Under the pieces are notes generated by a model. It saw nothing but the letters and a program-made list of their open reading frames with translations, was not told the DNA's origin and did not search any database. A DNA stretch of 6,098 bases, taken from assembly GCA_934667465.1 (NCBI GenBank), contig CAKUMG010000390.1:1-6098 (forward strand), written 5' to 3'. The position numbers were made by a program, and so were the translations under genes. How positions within the stretch are numbered: position 1 is the stretch's first letter; every line of letters starts with the position of its first letter. This document shows positions 1 through 5,330 of this stretch, in pieces. This DNA is from an uncultured Actinoplanes sp. Its GTDB lineage: Bacteria; Actinomycetota; Actinomycetes; Mycobacteriales; Micromonosporaceae.

Positions 1-280
1 GCCACGGCACCCGGCGCAGCGTGGCGAAGTCGGGCCGCATCACGAGGTCGCCGTAGCCGCTGTCCCACGACGACATCGCGTAGCCGTCGACGGTGTTCAT
101 GTCGACGTCGACGGCGAGCAGGTAGTCGCAGCCCTCGCTGCCGCCGGACACCACCTGGTCGAGGAAGTAGCGGCCGTGCAGGCGCTTGCCCTGCAGGCGG
201 CCCTGCATGTCGGTCAGCGCCAGCACGACGGTGTCGATGCTGCCGTTGTCGACCGCGACGTCGAGGTCCTCGAGTTTCAT
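1..280 (-). CDS. Glutamine synthetase-like gamma-glutamyl ligase, N-terminal 93 residues (cut by window edge)
   Basis: Read from ATG at 278-280, the frame stays open to the left edge and gives 93 residues. The N-terminus carries the beta-grasp of the glutamine synthetase family: LTDMQGRLQGKRL at residues 22-34, CDYLLAVDVDMNT at 51-63, then WDSGYGDLVMRPD at 72-84. The W-x-S-G-Y-G-D block and the QGK(R/K) start are typical of the FluG/PuuA-like class (gamma-glutamylputrescine or ethanolamine ligases such as actinobacterial GlnA3/GlnA4) rather than canonical GlnA. The family ligates glutamate to ammonia or an amine using ATP in the cytoplasm. A good ribosome site, CGGAGG, lies 4 nt before the ATG. 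The gene follows the permease at 443-1975 on the same strand, which supports a role in assimilating the imported compound. The catalytic domain is outside the window, so substrate and activity cannot be judged. Confidence 0.88.
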   Translation of the reverse strand, partial: MKLEDLDVAVDNGSIDTVVLALTDMQGRLQGKRLHGRYFLDQVVSGGSEGCDYLLAVDVDMNTVDGYAMSSWDSGYGDLVMRPDFATLRRVPW

Positions 281-410
281 GCTGCCTCCGCTTCCGCTGC
301 GGCGGGCCGGACGGAATCCCGCCGATCAAGAACGCGCGCCGACCCCACCCTCCCTGGGGGAGCCCCCGCTGATCAGTGTGGTCGAAAAGGGGCGATCTTG
401 CGGCCGGGGC

Positions 411-436
411 TGTGGACAACCCGCGACTGTGGACGA
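411..436 (-). promoter_or_regulatory. Pair of DnaA-box-like 9-mers in the permease/ligase gap
   Basis: On the minus strand, TTGTCCACA (419-411) matches the high-GC actinobacterial DnaA box consensus exactly, and TCGTCCACA (436-428) matches its degenerate form. Both have the same orientation with starts 17 bp apart, and both share GTCCACAG. They sit just after the permease stop codon and upstream of the ligase gene. A binding role is inference; two boxes could be chance or a small DnaA regulatory or titration site. Confidence 0.4.
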
Positions 437-442
437 CGTCGC

Positions 443-1975
443 TCAGTCGGGTGGCGGGGCGGGCATGGTCTGCTCGCCGTGCGCCGACTTCTCGATCAGG
501 TTCTGCTTGGGGCCGGTGAACCACTTGCGGGCGCTCGCGAACCACCAGATCGTGGCCGCACCGACCACGACCGCCACGGCGACGATCGTGTAGTTGAAGG
601 TGGTCGCGGTGATCGGGCTGGCCGTGGGCAGGACGAAGAGCACGCAGATGATCGCCACCCAGACGATCGCGATCCAGCCGATCGGCGCGCTCCAGCGGCC
701 GAGGTTCCACGGGCCCGGCTCGAAGTCGGGGCTGAGGCGGCGCAGGAGCACCGGTCCCACGTACGCGATGTAGAGGCCGATGACCGCGATCGAGGTCGCC
801 GCCAGGTAGGCAGTCGTGTTCCAGAGCGACGGCAGGACCAGCACGGTGCTGATGGTCACGCAGAGCCAGATGGAGTTGGTCGGCGTACCCGTGCGGGGGT
901 TGACCTTCTTCCAGAGCCGCGACCCGGGCAGCGCGCCGTCGCGGGCGAACGCGTAGGCCATCCGCGAGTTGGCCGTGACCGACGCCATGCCGCAGAACCA
1001 CTGCGCGACCATGCAGATGAGCAGCAGGAACGTGCCGGTGTCGTGCCCGGCGGCGTCGATGAAGATCTGTGCGGGCGGCAGGCCGAGGTCGGTCGTGCGG
1101 GCCGCCTCGTAGTCCTGGATCGACCAGGTGATCGCGACGAGCAGCACGAAGCCGGCGATCACCGACACCACCACCGACATCACGATTCCGCGGGGCGCGG
1201 CGCGGGCCGCGTCGTGCGTCTCCTCGGCCACGTGGGCGGAGGCGTCATATCCGGTGTACGTGTACTGGGCCATCAGCAGTCCGACGAGGACCGCGTAGAC
1301 GCCGGCGCCCGCGAAGGTGAATCCGGTCTCGTTGCGGACCTCGAAGAACACCTCCGAGATCGGCTTGTGGTTGTCGGGCACCACGGCGAGCACGGTGACG
1401 ATCACGGCGACGCCGACCAGGTGCCACCAGGCGCTCACGTCGGAGAGCATCCGGACGAGGTTGACGCCGAACGTGTTGAGCAGCCCGTGCACCACGATGA
1501 TGACCAGGAAGATCAGGAAGGTCCGCCCGGCGGTGACCTCCATGTCGAACGTCAGGCTGAGGAACGCCGACGTGGTGATCGCCGCGCCGAAGTCGATGGC
1601 GGCGGTGACCGCGACCTCGCCGAGGAAGTTGAACCAGCCCACGAACCAGGCCCAGGCGGCCTTGTTGCGTTTGGCGAGCGCAGCGGCCCACCAGTAGAGC
1701 GCGCCGGCGGTCGGATAGGCGGAGCAGACCTCCGCCATGGCCAGGGCCACGAACGTGACCATGACGCCGACGAAGAGCCACCCCAGGGTGATCGCGAGCG
1801 GGCCGCCCGCGGTCATCGCGATCCCGTACGAGGTGATGGCGCCGGCCAGGATCGAGATGATCGAGAAGGAGACGGCGAAGTTCGAGAAGCCGGACAGCCG
1901 GCGGTGGAGTTCCTGCTGGTAGCCGAGTTGGGCGAGACGTTCCTCGTCGGTACGGGACACAGGGTCGGCGCTCAT
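443..1975 (-). CDS. APC-superfamily amino acid/amine permease (amino acid/choline transporter type)
   Basis: This 510-residue protein has about 12 hydrophobic helices, at roughly 31-54, 59-82, 106-140, 152-172, 183-200, 222-240, 264-285, 311-333, 366-384, 387-411, 431-450 and 460-481. Family landmarks are GGPLAITLGW (57-66), EVCSAYPTAGALYWW (82-96), YTGYDASAHVAEET (240-253) and SRMAYAFARDGALP (337-350). These are characteristic of the amino acid/choline transporter branch, which includes GABA, choline and polyamine permeases. The protein should import an amino acid or amine across the inner membrane, driven by an ion gradient; the substrate cannot be read from sequence. Length is normal. The start is supported by AGGGAG 5 nt before ATG (1973-1975). 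The short cytoplasmic N-terminus and Pro-rich C-terminus are unremarkable. The downstream glutamine synthetase-like gene suggests joint use of an amine as nitrogen source. Confidence 0.93.
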   Translation of the reverse strand: MSADPVSRTDEERLAQLGYQQELHRRLSGFSNFAVSFSIISILAGAITSYGIAMTAGGPLAITLGWLFVGVMVTFVALAMAEVCSAYPTAGALYWWAAALAKRNKAAWAWFVGWFNFLGEVAVTAAIDFGAAITTSAFLSLTFDMEVTAGRTFLIFLVIIVVHGLLNTFGVNLVRMLSDVSAWWHLVGVAVIVTVLAVVPDNHKPISEVFFEVRNETGFTFAGAGVYAVLVGLLMAQYTYTGYDASAHVAEETHDAARAAPRGIVMSVVVSVIAGFVLLVAITWSIQDYEAARTTDLGLPPAQIFIDAAGHDTGTFLLLICMVAQWFCGMASVTANSRMAYAFARDGALPGSRLWKKVNPRTGTPTNSIWLCVTISTVLVLPSLWNTTAYLAATSIAVIGLYIAYVGPVLLRRLSPDFEPGPWNLGRWSAPIGWIAIVWVAIICVLFVLPTASPITATTFNYTIVAVAVVVGAATIWWFASARKWFTGPKQNLIEKSAHGEQTMPAPPPD

Positions 1976-2037
1976 GACGACTCCCTAGACCGAGCATGGA
2001 CCGAGGGCGGCTGTGACCTGCGCCACGCCGTGCGGGA

Positions 2038-2067
2038 ATGATCTCGCCAGAGTGTTACGAGAGTCAA
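2038..2067 (-). promoter_or_regulatory. Possible promoter of the permease/ligase unit
   Basis: On the minus strand, a TTGACT -35-like box (2067-2062) is followed after 18 bp by GATCAT (2043-2038), a moderate -10. It lies 63 bp before the permease start, inside a locally AT-richer patch (2051-2090) that also holds the imperfect palindrome CGTTAATTACG, a possible operator. The -35 is good and the -10 is weak; this has not been tested. Confidence 0.35.
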
Positions 2068-2381
2068 TGCGCAGCGTTAATTACGTTGCCGCCCCGCGGG
2101 ACACACCCGCACACTCGTAGACATGTCAGGGCAGCGAACACGACGGCACGGCGCTCACGCCGGCCGGCATCTTCCGCCCTGCCGGTGCTCCCTCTCCGCC
2201 TGACACAGGCGCGGGCCCTCGGCAGGCCCGGTGGACACCTTCCCTCCGCGGCGGCGCGGGGCGCGGTCACCTCTCTCGACGCAGCTCGCGCTGCGCAGCG
2301 CCCGCCCCGCGCCCCGCACTTCCCGCTCCGCCCCACCGGCACCACTTTCGGGTGGATCGAGAAAATCTACAGCGGCGACTC
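2068..2381. other. GC-rich noncoding stretch without a supported gene
   Basis: No frame on either strand here has a convincing start, ribosome site or family resemblance; the open frames give Arg/Ala/Pro-rich low-complexity products. Visible structure is limited to three elements. One is a small hairpin GCGGG/CCCGC (2096-2110). Another is a 6-bp hairpin CGGGCC/GGCCCG with a 7-nt loop (2212-2230). The third is a perfect 14-bp palindrome GCGCTGCGCAGCGC (2288-2301), which overlaps an alternative hairpin CGCAGC/GCTGCG (2280-2295). It probably separates the two divergent promoters. Confidence 0.5.
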
Positions 2382-2410
2382 TAGAAATCCGATGGTGGCG
2401 GGATTAGCAT
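2382..2410 (+). promoter_or_regulatory. Possible promoter for the MerR leader transcript
   Basis: TAGAAA (2382-2387), which matches TTGACA at four of six positions, is separated by exactly 17 bp from TAGCAT (2405-2410). TAGCAT fits the actinobacterial TANNNT -10. This would place the transcript start near 2417 and give a leader of about 350 nt before the MerR-type gene. The local drop in GC supports a promoter, but the -35 is weak. Confidence 0.35.
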
Positions 2411-2438
2411 TCCAGGTGTCGGCGACGCACAGCCGAGT

Positions 2439-2463
2439 GCATGTGAACACCACAGCATGTGAA
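2439..2463 (+). repeat. Direct repeat GCATGTGAA, two copies 16 bp apart
   Basis: The 9-mer GCATGTGAA occurs at 2439-2447 and 2455-2463. The two copies lie just downstream of the proposed leader promoter and are separated by 7 bp. The spacing is about one and a half helical turns. It could be a protein-binding pair or an RNA element; no function is known to me. Confidence 0.5.
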
Positions 2464-2507
2464 GGCCGCACGCTGGTGAGCAGCACAGCGGGTGGCAACA
2501 CCGCAGG

Positions 2508-2669
2508 ATGCCGAGTTGGCGAAGGAGGACGAGATACCGCAGCGAAGCGTATTTCCACCGTCCCCGACCCCGACGAGAGGTGATCGCAGCCGATGCCCAA
2601 CCTTCAGGCCATCCGCTAGCGGCACGCACGCGGATTGACCGCGCCGGCGACGGCCGGCAACAGAACTGA
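2508..2669 (+). CDS. Doubtful 53-residue Arg-rich small ORF in the MerR leader
   Basis: ATG at 2508 opens a 53-codon frame ending in TGA at 2667-2669, only 4 nt before the terminator-like stem, as a small gene with its own terminator would. The product is basic at the N-terminus (MPSWRRRTRY) and hydrophilic, with no membrane helix, and I recognise no family. Against it, the upstream sequence GCAGG is a poor ribosome site, and GC at third positions is only about 60%, well below the neighbouring real genes. The strong AAGGAGG at 2522-2528 lies inside the frame rather than before it. This is listed because the stop-to-terminator arrangement is suggestive. Confidence 0.2.
   Translation: MPSWRRRTRYRSEAYFHRPRPRREVIAADAQPSGHPLAARTRIDRAGDGRQQN
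2593..2619 (+). CDS. Possible 8-residue leader peptide (MPNLQAIR)
   Basis: ATG at 2593-2595 begins an eight-codon frame stopped by TAG at 2617-2619. It is preceded by AGGTGATC, complementary to eight bases of the actinobacterial 16S 3' end, 7 nt upstream. The spacing from its purine core, GAGG, to the ATG is slightly long at 12 nt. Three hairpins follow, the last a terminator-like stem, which is the layout of a translation-coupled attenuator. The same frame continues past TAG for 22 codons to TAA at 2686-2688, exactly in the terminator loop. The peptide has no run of a single amino acid, so no specific sensed aminoacyl-tRNA is evident. Confidence 0.22.
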   Translation: MPNLQAIR

Positions 2670-2673
2670 ACAG

Positions 2674-2704
2674 CCGAGGCCCCGGTAACCCGCCGGGGCC
2701 TCGG
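2674..2704 (+). terminator. Perfect 12-bp hairpin, terminator-like, upstream of the MerR-type gene
   Basis: CCGAGGCCCCGG (2674-2685), loop TAACCCG, then CCGGGGCCTCGG (2693-2704) pair without mismatch. The 3' flank ATTGTG is only weakly U-rich, as is usual for high-GC actinobacterial terminators. It lies 67 nt before the MerR start with no obvious promoter in between, so it should limit or gate readthrough into that gene. Confidence 0.7.
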
Positions 2705-2771
2705 ATTGTGCGGGCCCCTCGAACTGTTCGACTCAGCGGCACAACTCCACAACGACCCGGTGAAGGACAGC

Positions 2772-3164
2772 ATGACCAGCGCGTTCGACGACGCCGACTT
2801 CCCCGCCTACACCATGGGCCGCGCCGCCGAGATGATCGGCGTGACGCCGGCCTTCCTGCGCAGCCTCGGCACCGCCGGGCTGATCGAGCCCCAGCGCTCC
2901 CTCGGGGGCCACCGCCGCTACTCGCGTCACCAGCTCCGGCTCGCCGGGCGCGTCCGCCAGCTCCTCGACGAGGGGCTGCCGATGACCGCCGCCTGCCGGA
3001 TCGTCGCCCTGGAGGACCAGCTCGCCGCGGCGCACCGCCGCATCGAGGAGCTCGGCGGCATCGCCACGACCGGCGACGACGCCGCCCTGCGGACGCAGAC
3101 CGACATCGCCCGCCCGACCTACTACCCCGCACCCCGCGGGGGAACGACCACCCCGGCCCCCTAG
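2772..3164 (+). CDS. Short MerR-family DNA-binding regulator
   Basis: This 130-residue protein has a MerR-type winged HTH. YTMGRAAEMIGVTPAFLRSL at 13-32 forms the HTH, GLIEPQRS (36-43) links to the wing, and GGHRRYSRHQL (45-55) is the wing with the typical HRRY. Helical segments follow at about 56-95, including ALEDQLAAAHRRIEEL (79-94), a likely dimerisation coiled coil. A Thr/Pro-rich tail of about 35 residues completes it. There is no effector domain and no metal-binding cysteine cluster, so it resembles the small MerR-like regulators of actinobacteria rather than classic MerR sensors. ATG at 2772 is preferred: AAGGA ends 4 nt upstream and the conserved domain begins soon after. In-frame TTG at 2706 and GTG at 2760 would only add non-conserved residues. 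Expression may depend on reading through the hairpin at 2674-2704. Target genes are unknown; the adjacent divergent region is one candidate. Confidence 0.88.
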   Translation: MTSAFDDADFPAYTMGRAAEMIGVTPAFLRSLGTAGLIEPQRSLGGHRRYSRHQLRLAGRVRQLLDEGLPMTAACRIVALEDQLAAAHRRIEELGGIATTGDDAALRTQTDIARPTYYPAPRGGTTTPAP

Positions 3165-3220
3165 GCCGTGTTTCGCAGTCGGATGCCGGGCTGCGGCGGG
3201 CCCAACAACGAAACACGACC
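3164..3220. repeat. Long-armed inverted repeat between MerR and DUF998 genes
   Basis: GGCCGTGTTTCG (3164-3175) and CGAAACACGACC (3209-3220) are complementary at 11 of 12 positions, with 9 continuous pairs. The 33-nt interior contains a further GGGC/GCCC stem. The left arm starts in the MerR stop codon. It could act as a bidirectional terminator or be a dispersed repeat or miniature mobile element remnant. It lacks U-tracts, and no flanking target duplication is evident. Confidence 0.55.
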
Positions 3221-3238
3221 TGAAGCCCGACGGCTGGG

Positions 3239-3244
3239 TACCGT
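3239..3244 (+). promoter_or_regulatory. -10 element placing the DUF998 transcript start at its ATG (leaderless)
   Basis: TACCGT fits TANNNT and lies 6 nt before ATG at 3251, while no convincing ribosome site precedes that ATG (only GGCGGG directly adjacent). This spacing is the usual signature of leaderless mRNA in actinobacteria. The -35 is not clear. It is the likely promoter of the three-gene operon. Confidence 0.4.
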
Positions 3245-3250
3245 GGCGGG

Positions 3251-4045
3251 ATGCCCGGTGACCAGCCCGATCCCTCCGCCGGCCACCGGGGGGCAGCGGC
3301 CGCCGCGGCGTTGCTGGTGCCCGTCGGGGCCGTCATCATGCTGGTGGGCCTCGTCGCCGCGCCCGGATCGTGGCTCACCGGCTATGTCAGCGAGGCCGCC
3401 GTGGCGGGGTTGCCGTTCGCGGCCGCCTACCGGGCGGGTTTCGTGGCCGTCGGGATCGGGGTGGCGCTGCTGGCGGTGGCGCTGGGCCCGGTCGTCCGAT
3501 GGGCCGGGCCGGTCCTCGGGGTCGCCGCCGTGCTCGCGATGACCTCGGCGGCGGTGCCCTGCTCGGCGGGGTGCCCGCTGCCGCCGTACGAGCCGACCAC
3601 CGCCGCCGACCTGGTGCACGGCTCGGCGAGCGTGCTCGGGCTGATCGTGCTGGCCGGGGCGATGGCGCTGGTCGTGATCACCCGCGCCGCCGGGATCGTG
3701 CAGCGCCGGCTGGCCGCGGTGTCCGTGGGGACGATCGTGCCGGTCGGCGCCGCCCTCGCGCTGACCATGCTGATCGTCGGCCGGGGCACGCTCGGCGCCT
3801 GGCTGGAGCGCATCGCGCTGGTCATCGCGATCTCCTGGCTGACCGGCGCCGCGCTGACCGCCGCCCTGACCGCCGCGCCGGCGAAGGCCGCCGCACCGGG
3901 AAAGGCCGCCGCGCCGAGGAAGGCCGCCACATCGGGAAAGGCCGCCGCGTCGGGAAAGGCCGGCGCGCTGGGAGATGCCGCCACCGAGAGCGGGGTAGAG
4001 CGTTCCGACTTGATCATGCGAGAGTCGGTGCATGACCCCCGATGA
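3251..4045 (+). CDS. DUF998-family six-helix membrane protein with Lys/Ala repeat tail
   Basis: This 264-residue protein has hydrophobic helices at about 14-37, 57-79, 84-103, 121-143, 154-177 and 186-208. Family-like features are PGSWLTGYVSEA (38-49), YRAGF (60-64), PCSAGCPLPPYE (103-114) with two cysteines in a predicted outer loop, DLVHGSAS (120-127), and LERIAL before the last helix. This pattern fits DUF998, a family of unknown biochemical role. With N- and C-termini inside, the tail (211-246) would be cytoplasmic. It consists of five hexapeptides of (A/G/R)KAA(A/T)(P/S) type plus a decayed sixth. The start is chosen for the leaderless -10 and because the helix region follows directly. 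The gene overlaps the sensor kinase by 14 bp, so co-expression is likely and a role as membrane partner of the sensor is plausible but unproven. The last 18 residues are hydrophilic and unremarkable. Confidence 0.82.
   Translation: MPGDQPDPSAGHRGAAAAAALLVPVGAVIMLVGLVAAPGSWLTGYVSEAAVAGLPFAAAYRAGFVAVGIGVALLAVALGPVVRWAGPVLGVAAVLAMTSAAVPCSAGCPLPPYEPTTAADLVHGSASVLGLIVLAGAMALVVITRAAGIVQRRLAAVSVGTIVPVGAALALTMLIVGRGTLGAWLERIALVIAISWLTGAALTAALTAAPAKAAAPGKAAAPRKAATSGKAAASGKAGALGDAATESGVERSDLIMRESVHDPR
3881..3988 (+). repeat. 18-bp in-frame tandem repeat (five units plus a decayed sixth)
   Basis: Units of the form GGAAAGGCCGCCGCGTCG begin at 3881, 3899, 3917, 3935 and 3953, with a degenerate sixth at 3971. 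Because 18 is a multiple of 3, copy-number change would keep the DUF998 frame. Each unit encodes six residues with one Lys. Units differ at several bases, so the array is not freshly expanded. Confidence 0.8.
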
Positions 4046-5330
4046 CCACTGGGAACCCCCGCCGCCCACCGCCCGGCAGCAACGCATCGACGTGGTCATC
4101 GGGCTGTCCGTCGCCGCCGCGGCGGTCCTGAACGGCTCCGTCACCCGCAGCGTCGGCATCCTGGCCACCCCGGACTCCCCCGGCGCGCTCGAGCAGACCC
4201 TCTGGTCGCTGCTCATCGCGCTGCCGCTGTGCGCGCGCCGGAAGTGGCCCGACGTGGTCGCCGTCGTGGTCGCGCTGGCGTTCATCGGCGCGCAGATCCG
4301 CGGCGTACAGGAACAGCAGGCCGCGAACGTCGCCCTGCTGACCGCGATCTACACGCTCGGCGTGTGGGGCCGGAACCACAGGCGTTCCAAGGCGCTGCGG
4401 CTCGGAATCGTCGCGGTGATGTTCGGCTGGCTGGCCGTCGGCTGGGTCATCGGCTGGAGCGACGCAGCCTCGCACGCCCCCGAGAACGCGTCGGGCGAGC
4501 TGTCGCCGCTGGTCGCCAGCCTGGTCAGCAGCCTGCTGGTGAACCTGGCGTTCTTCGGGTTCGCCTACCTGTTCGGCGAGGTGCGCTGGCAGTCGCGCTG
4601 CCGGCAGCACCAGGTGGAGAAGCAGGCCGCGGATCTGCTCGAGGCGCAGCGGGTGGCCGGGCAGCGGGCGCTGCTGGACGAGCGGCTGCGGATCGCCCGC
4701 GAGCTGCACGACGTGGTGGCGCACCACGTGTCGGTGATGGGGATCCAGGCGTCCGCGTGCCGCAAGGTGATGGACCGCGACCCCGAGCGCGCCAGGACCG
4801 CCCTGTCGGCGGTCGAGGAGGGCGCCCGGACCGCGGTCGGCGAGCTGCGCAAGATGCTCGGCGCGCTGCGCGCCTCGGACGGCAGTGCCGAGCGGGGTGC
4901 GGCGGCCGGCGTCGACCGGGTGCAGGACCTTGCCGATCGTGTACGGGCAGCCGGCCTCGACGCCCGCGTCGGCGTCTACGGCGACGAGGTCCCGGTGCCG
5001 GAGTCCGTGTCGCAGGCCGCCTACCGGATCGTGCAGGAGGCGGTGACGAACACGCTCAAGCACGGCCACGCGAGCAGCGTGGACATCCGGGTGCGCTACC
5101 TCGCCGGCGAGCTCGAGGTCGACGTGGCCGACGACGGGCGTGGGCCCGGCAGCGGCGCCACCGAGCCGGGCAGCGGCATGGGGCTGATCGGCATGCGCGA
5201 GCGGGTGGCCGTGCACGACGGCACGCTCGAGCTGAGCAGGCGCACCGGCGGCGGCTTCCGCGTGCGGGCCCGCCTGCCGCTCGCCGCCCGCATCCCGGTG
5301 CAGGCCGGCCCGGCGGGAGGCGGCCGATGA
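4032..5330 (+). CDS. Membrane sensor histidine kinase, NarL/DesK-type (HisKA_3)
   Basis: This 432-residue protein has about five or six N-terminal membrane helices (roughly 19-37, 53-68, 74-90, 97-112, 122-142, 157-182). There is no large outer domain, so it probably senses within or at the membrane. A short coiled-coil linker (about 190-218) leads to the dimerisation helix with ERLRIARELHDVVAHHVSVM (217-236). H226 is the expected autophosphorylation site. The HATPase_c domain shows the N box QEAVTNTLKH (335-344, N340), ADDGRGPG (366-373) and GSGMGLIGMRERV (380-392). ATG at 4032 lies 14 bp inside the DUF998 gene with no strong ribosome site, so translational coupling is likely. The stop overlaps the response regulator start as ATGA. 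Its stimulus is not readable from sequence. All catalytic motifs look intact. Confidence 0.95.
   Translation: MTPDDHWEPPPPTARQQRIDVVIGLSVAAAAVLNGSVTRSVGILATPDSPGALEQTLWSLLIALPLCARRKWPDVVAVVVALAFIGAQIRGVQEQQAANVALLTAIYTLGVWGRNHRRSKALRLGIVAVMFGWLAVGWVIGWSDAASHAPENASGELSPLVASLVSSLLVNLAFFGFAYLFGEVRWQSRCRQHQVEKQAADLLEAQRVAGQRALLDERLRIARELHDVVAHHVSVMGIQASACRKVMDRDPERARTALSAVEEGARTAVGELRKMLGALRASDGSAERGAAAGVDRVQDLADRVRAAGLDARVGVYGDEVPVPESVSQAAYRIVQEAVTNTLKHGHASSVDIRVRYLAGELEVDVADDGRGPGSGATEPGSGMGLIGMRERVAVHDGTLELSRRTGGGFRVRARLPLAARIPVQAGPAGGGR

Larger units (their letters stand above)
2411..2704 (+). ncRNA. Candidate structured leader or small RNA ending in a terminator-like hairpin
   Basis: This stretch is visibly lower in GC than the neighbouring genes and has ordered local structure. 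GCTG/CAGC has a 5-nt loop (2472-2484). A bulged stem is capped by a GCAA GNRA tetraloop (about 2489-2505). CGCGG/CCGCG has a 5-nt loop (2629-2643), GCCGGC/GCCGGC has a 4-nt loop (2643-2658), and the final 12-bp stem is at 2674-2704. Two tracts complement the 16S 3' end: AAGGAGG (2522-2528), with no ATG, GTG or TTG at normal distance, and AGGTGATC (2578-2585), 7 nt before a mini-ORF ATG. Overlapping short frames occur in all three phases. I recognise no named RNA family. It may be an attenuator for the MerR-type gene, an independent small RNA, or a small-protein gene. Confidence 0.35.

Noticed and set aside
350..367. Hairpin or terminator between the permease and ligase genes
   Set aside because: Only mutually exclusive 4-5 bp stems with tiny loops (CTCCC/GGGAG or GGGG/CCCC) and no U-tract; too weak to call.
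176..2041. Very long plus-strand open frame (621 codons) opposite the permease
   Set aside because: The product is an Arg/Asp/Gly/His-rich low-complexity chain with no family features. It is the antisense shadow of the well-supported permease and of the ligase start.
2038..2583. Plus-strand open frame of 181 codons across the divergent region
   Set aside because: No ribosome site, no recognisable domain, and composition changes along it. Only its last few codons look gene-like, which could be chance.
2711..2740. tRNA or attachment-site remnant suggested by a TTCGA motif
   Set aside because: There is no acceptor stem, anticodon arm or complete T-arm around it, and no integrase nearby.
2706..2771. 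Upstream starts (TTG 2706, GTG 2760) for the MerR-type protein
   Set aside because: The TTG sits against the terminator stem without a ribosome site. The added residues are unlike the family, and ATG 2772 has AAGGA at a workable distance.
2404..3378. Minus-strand open frame of 324 codons opposite the MerR-type gene
   Set aside because: Arg/Gly/Ser-rich shadow of a gene whose HTH is clear on the other strand.
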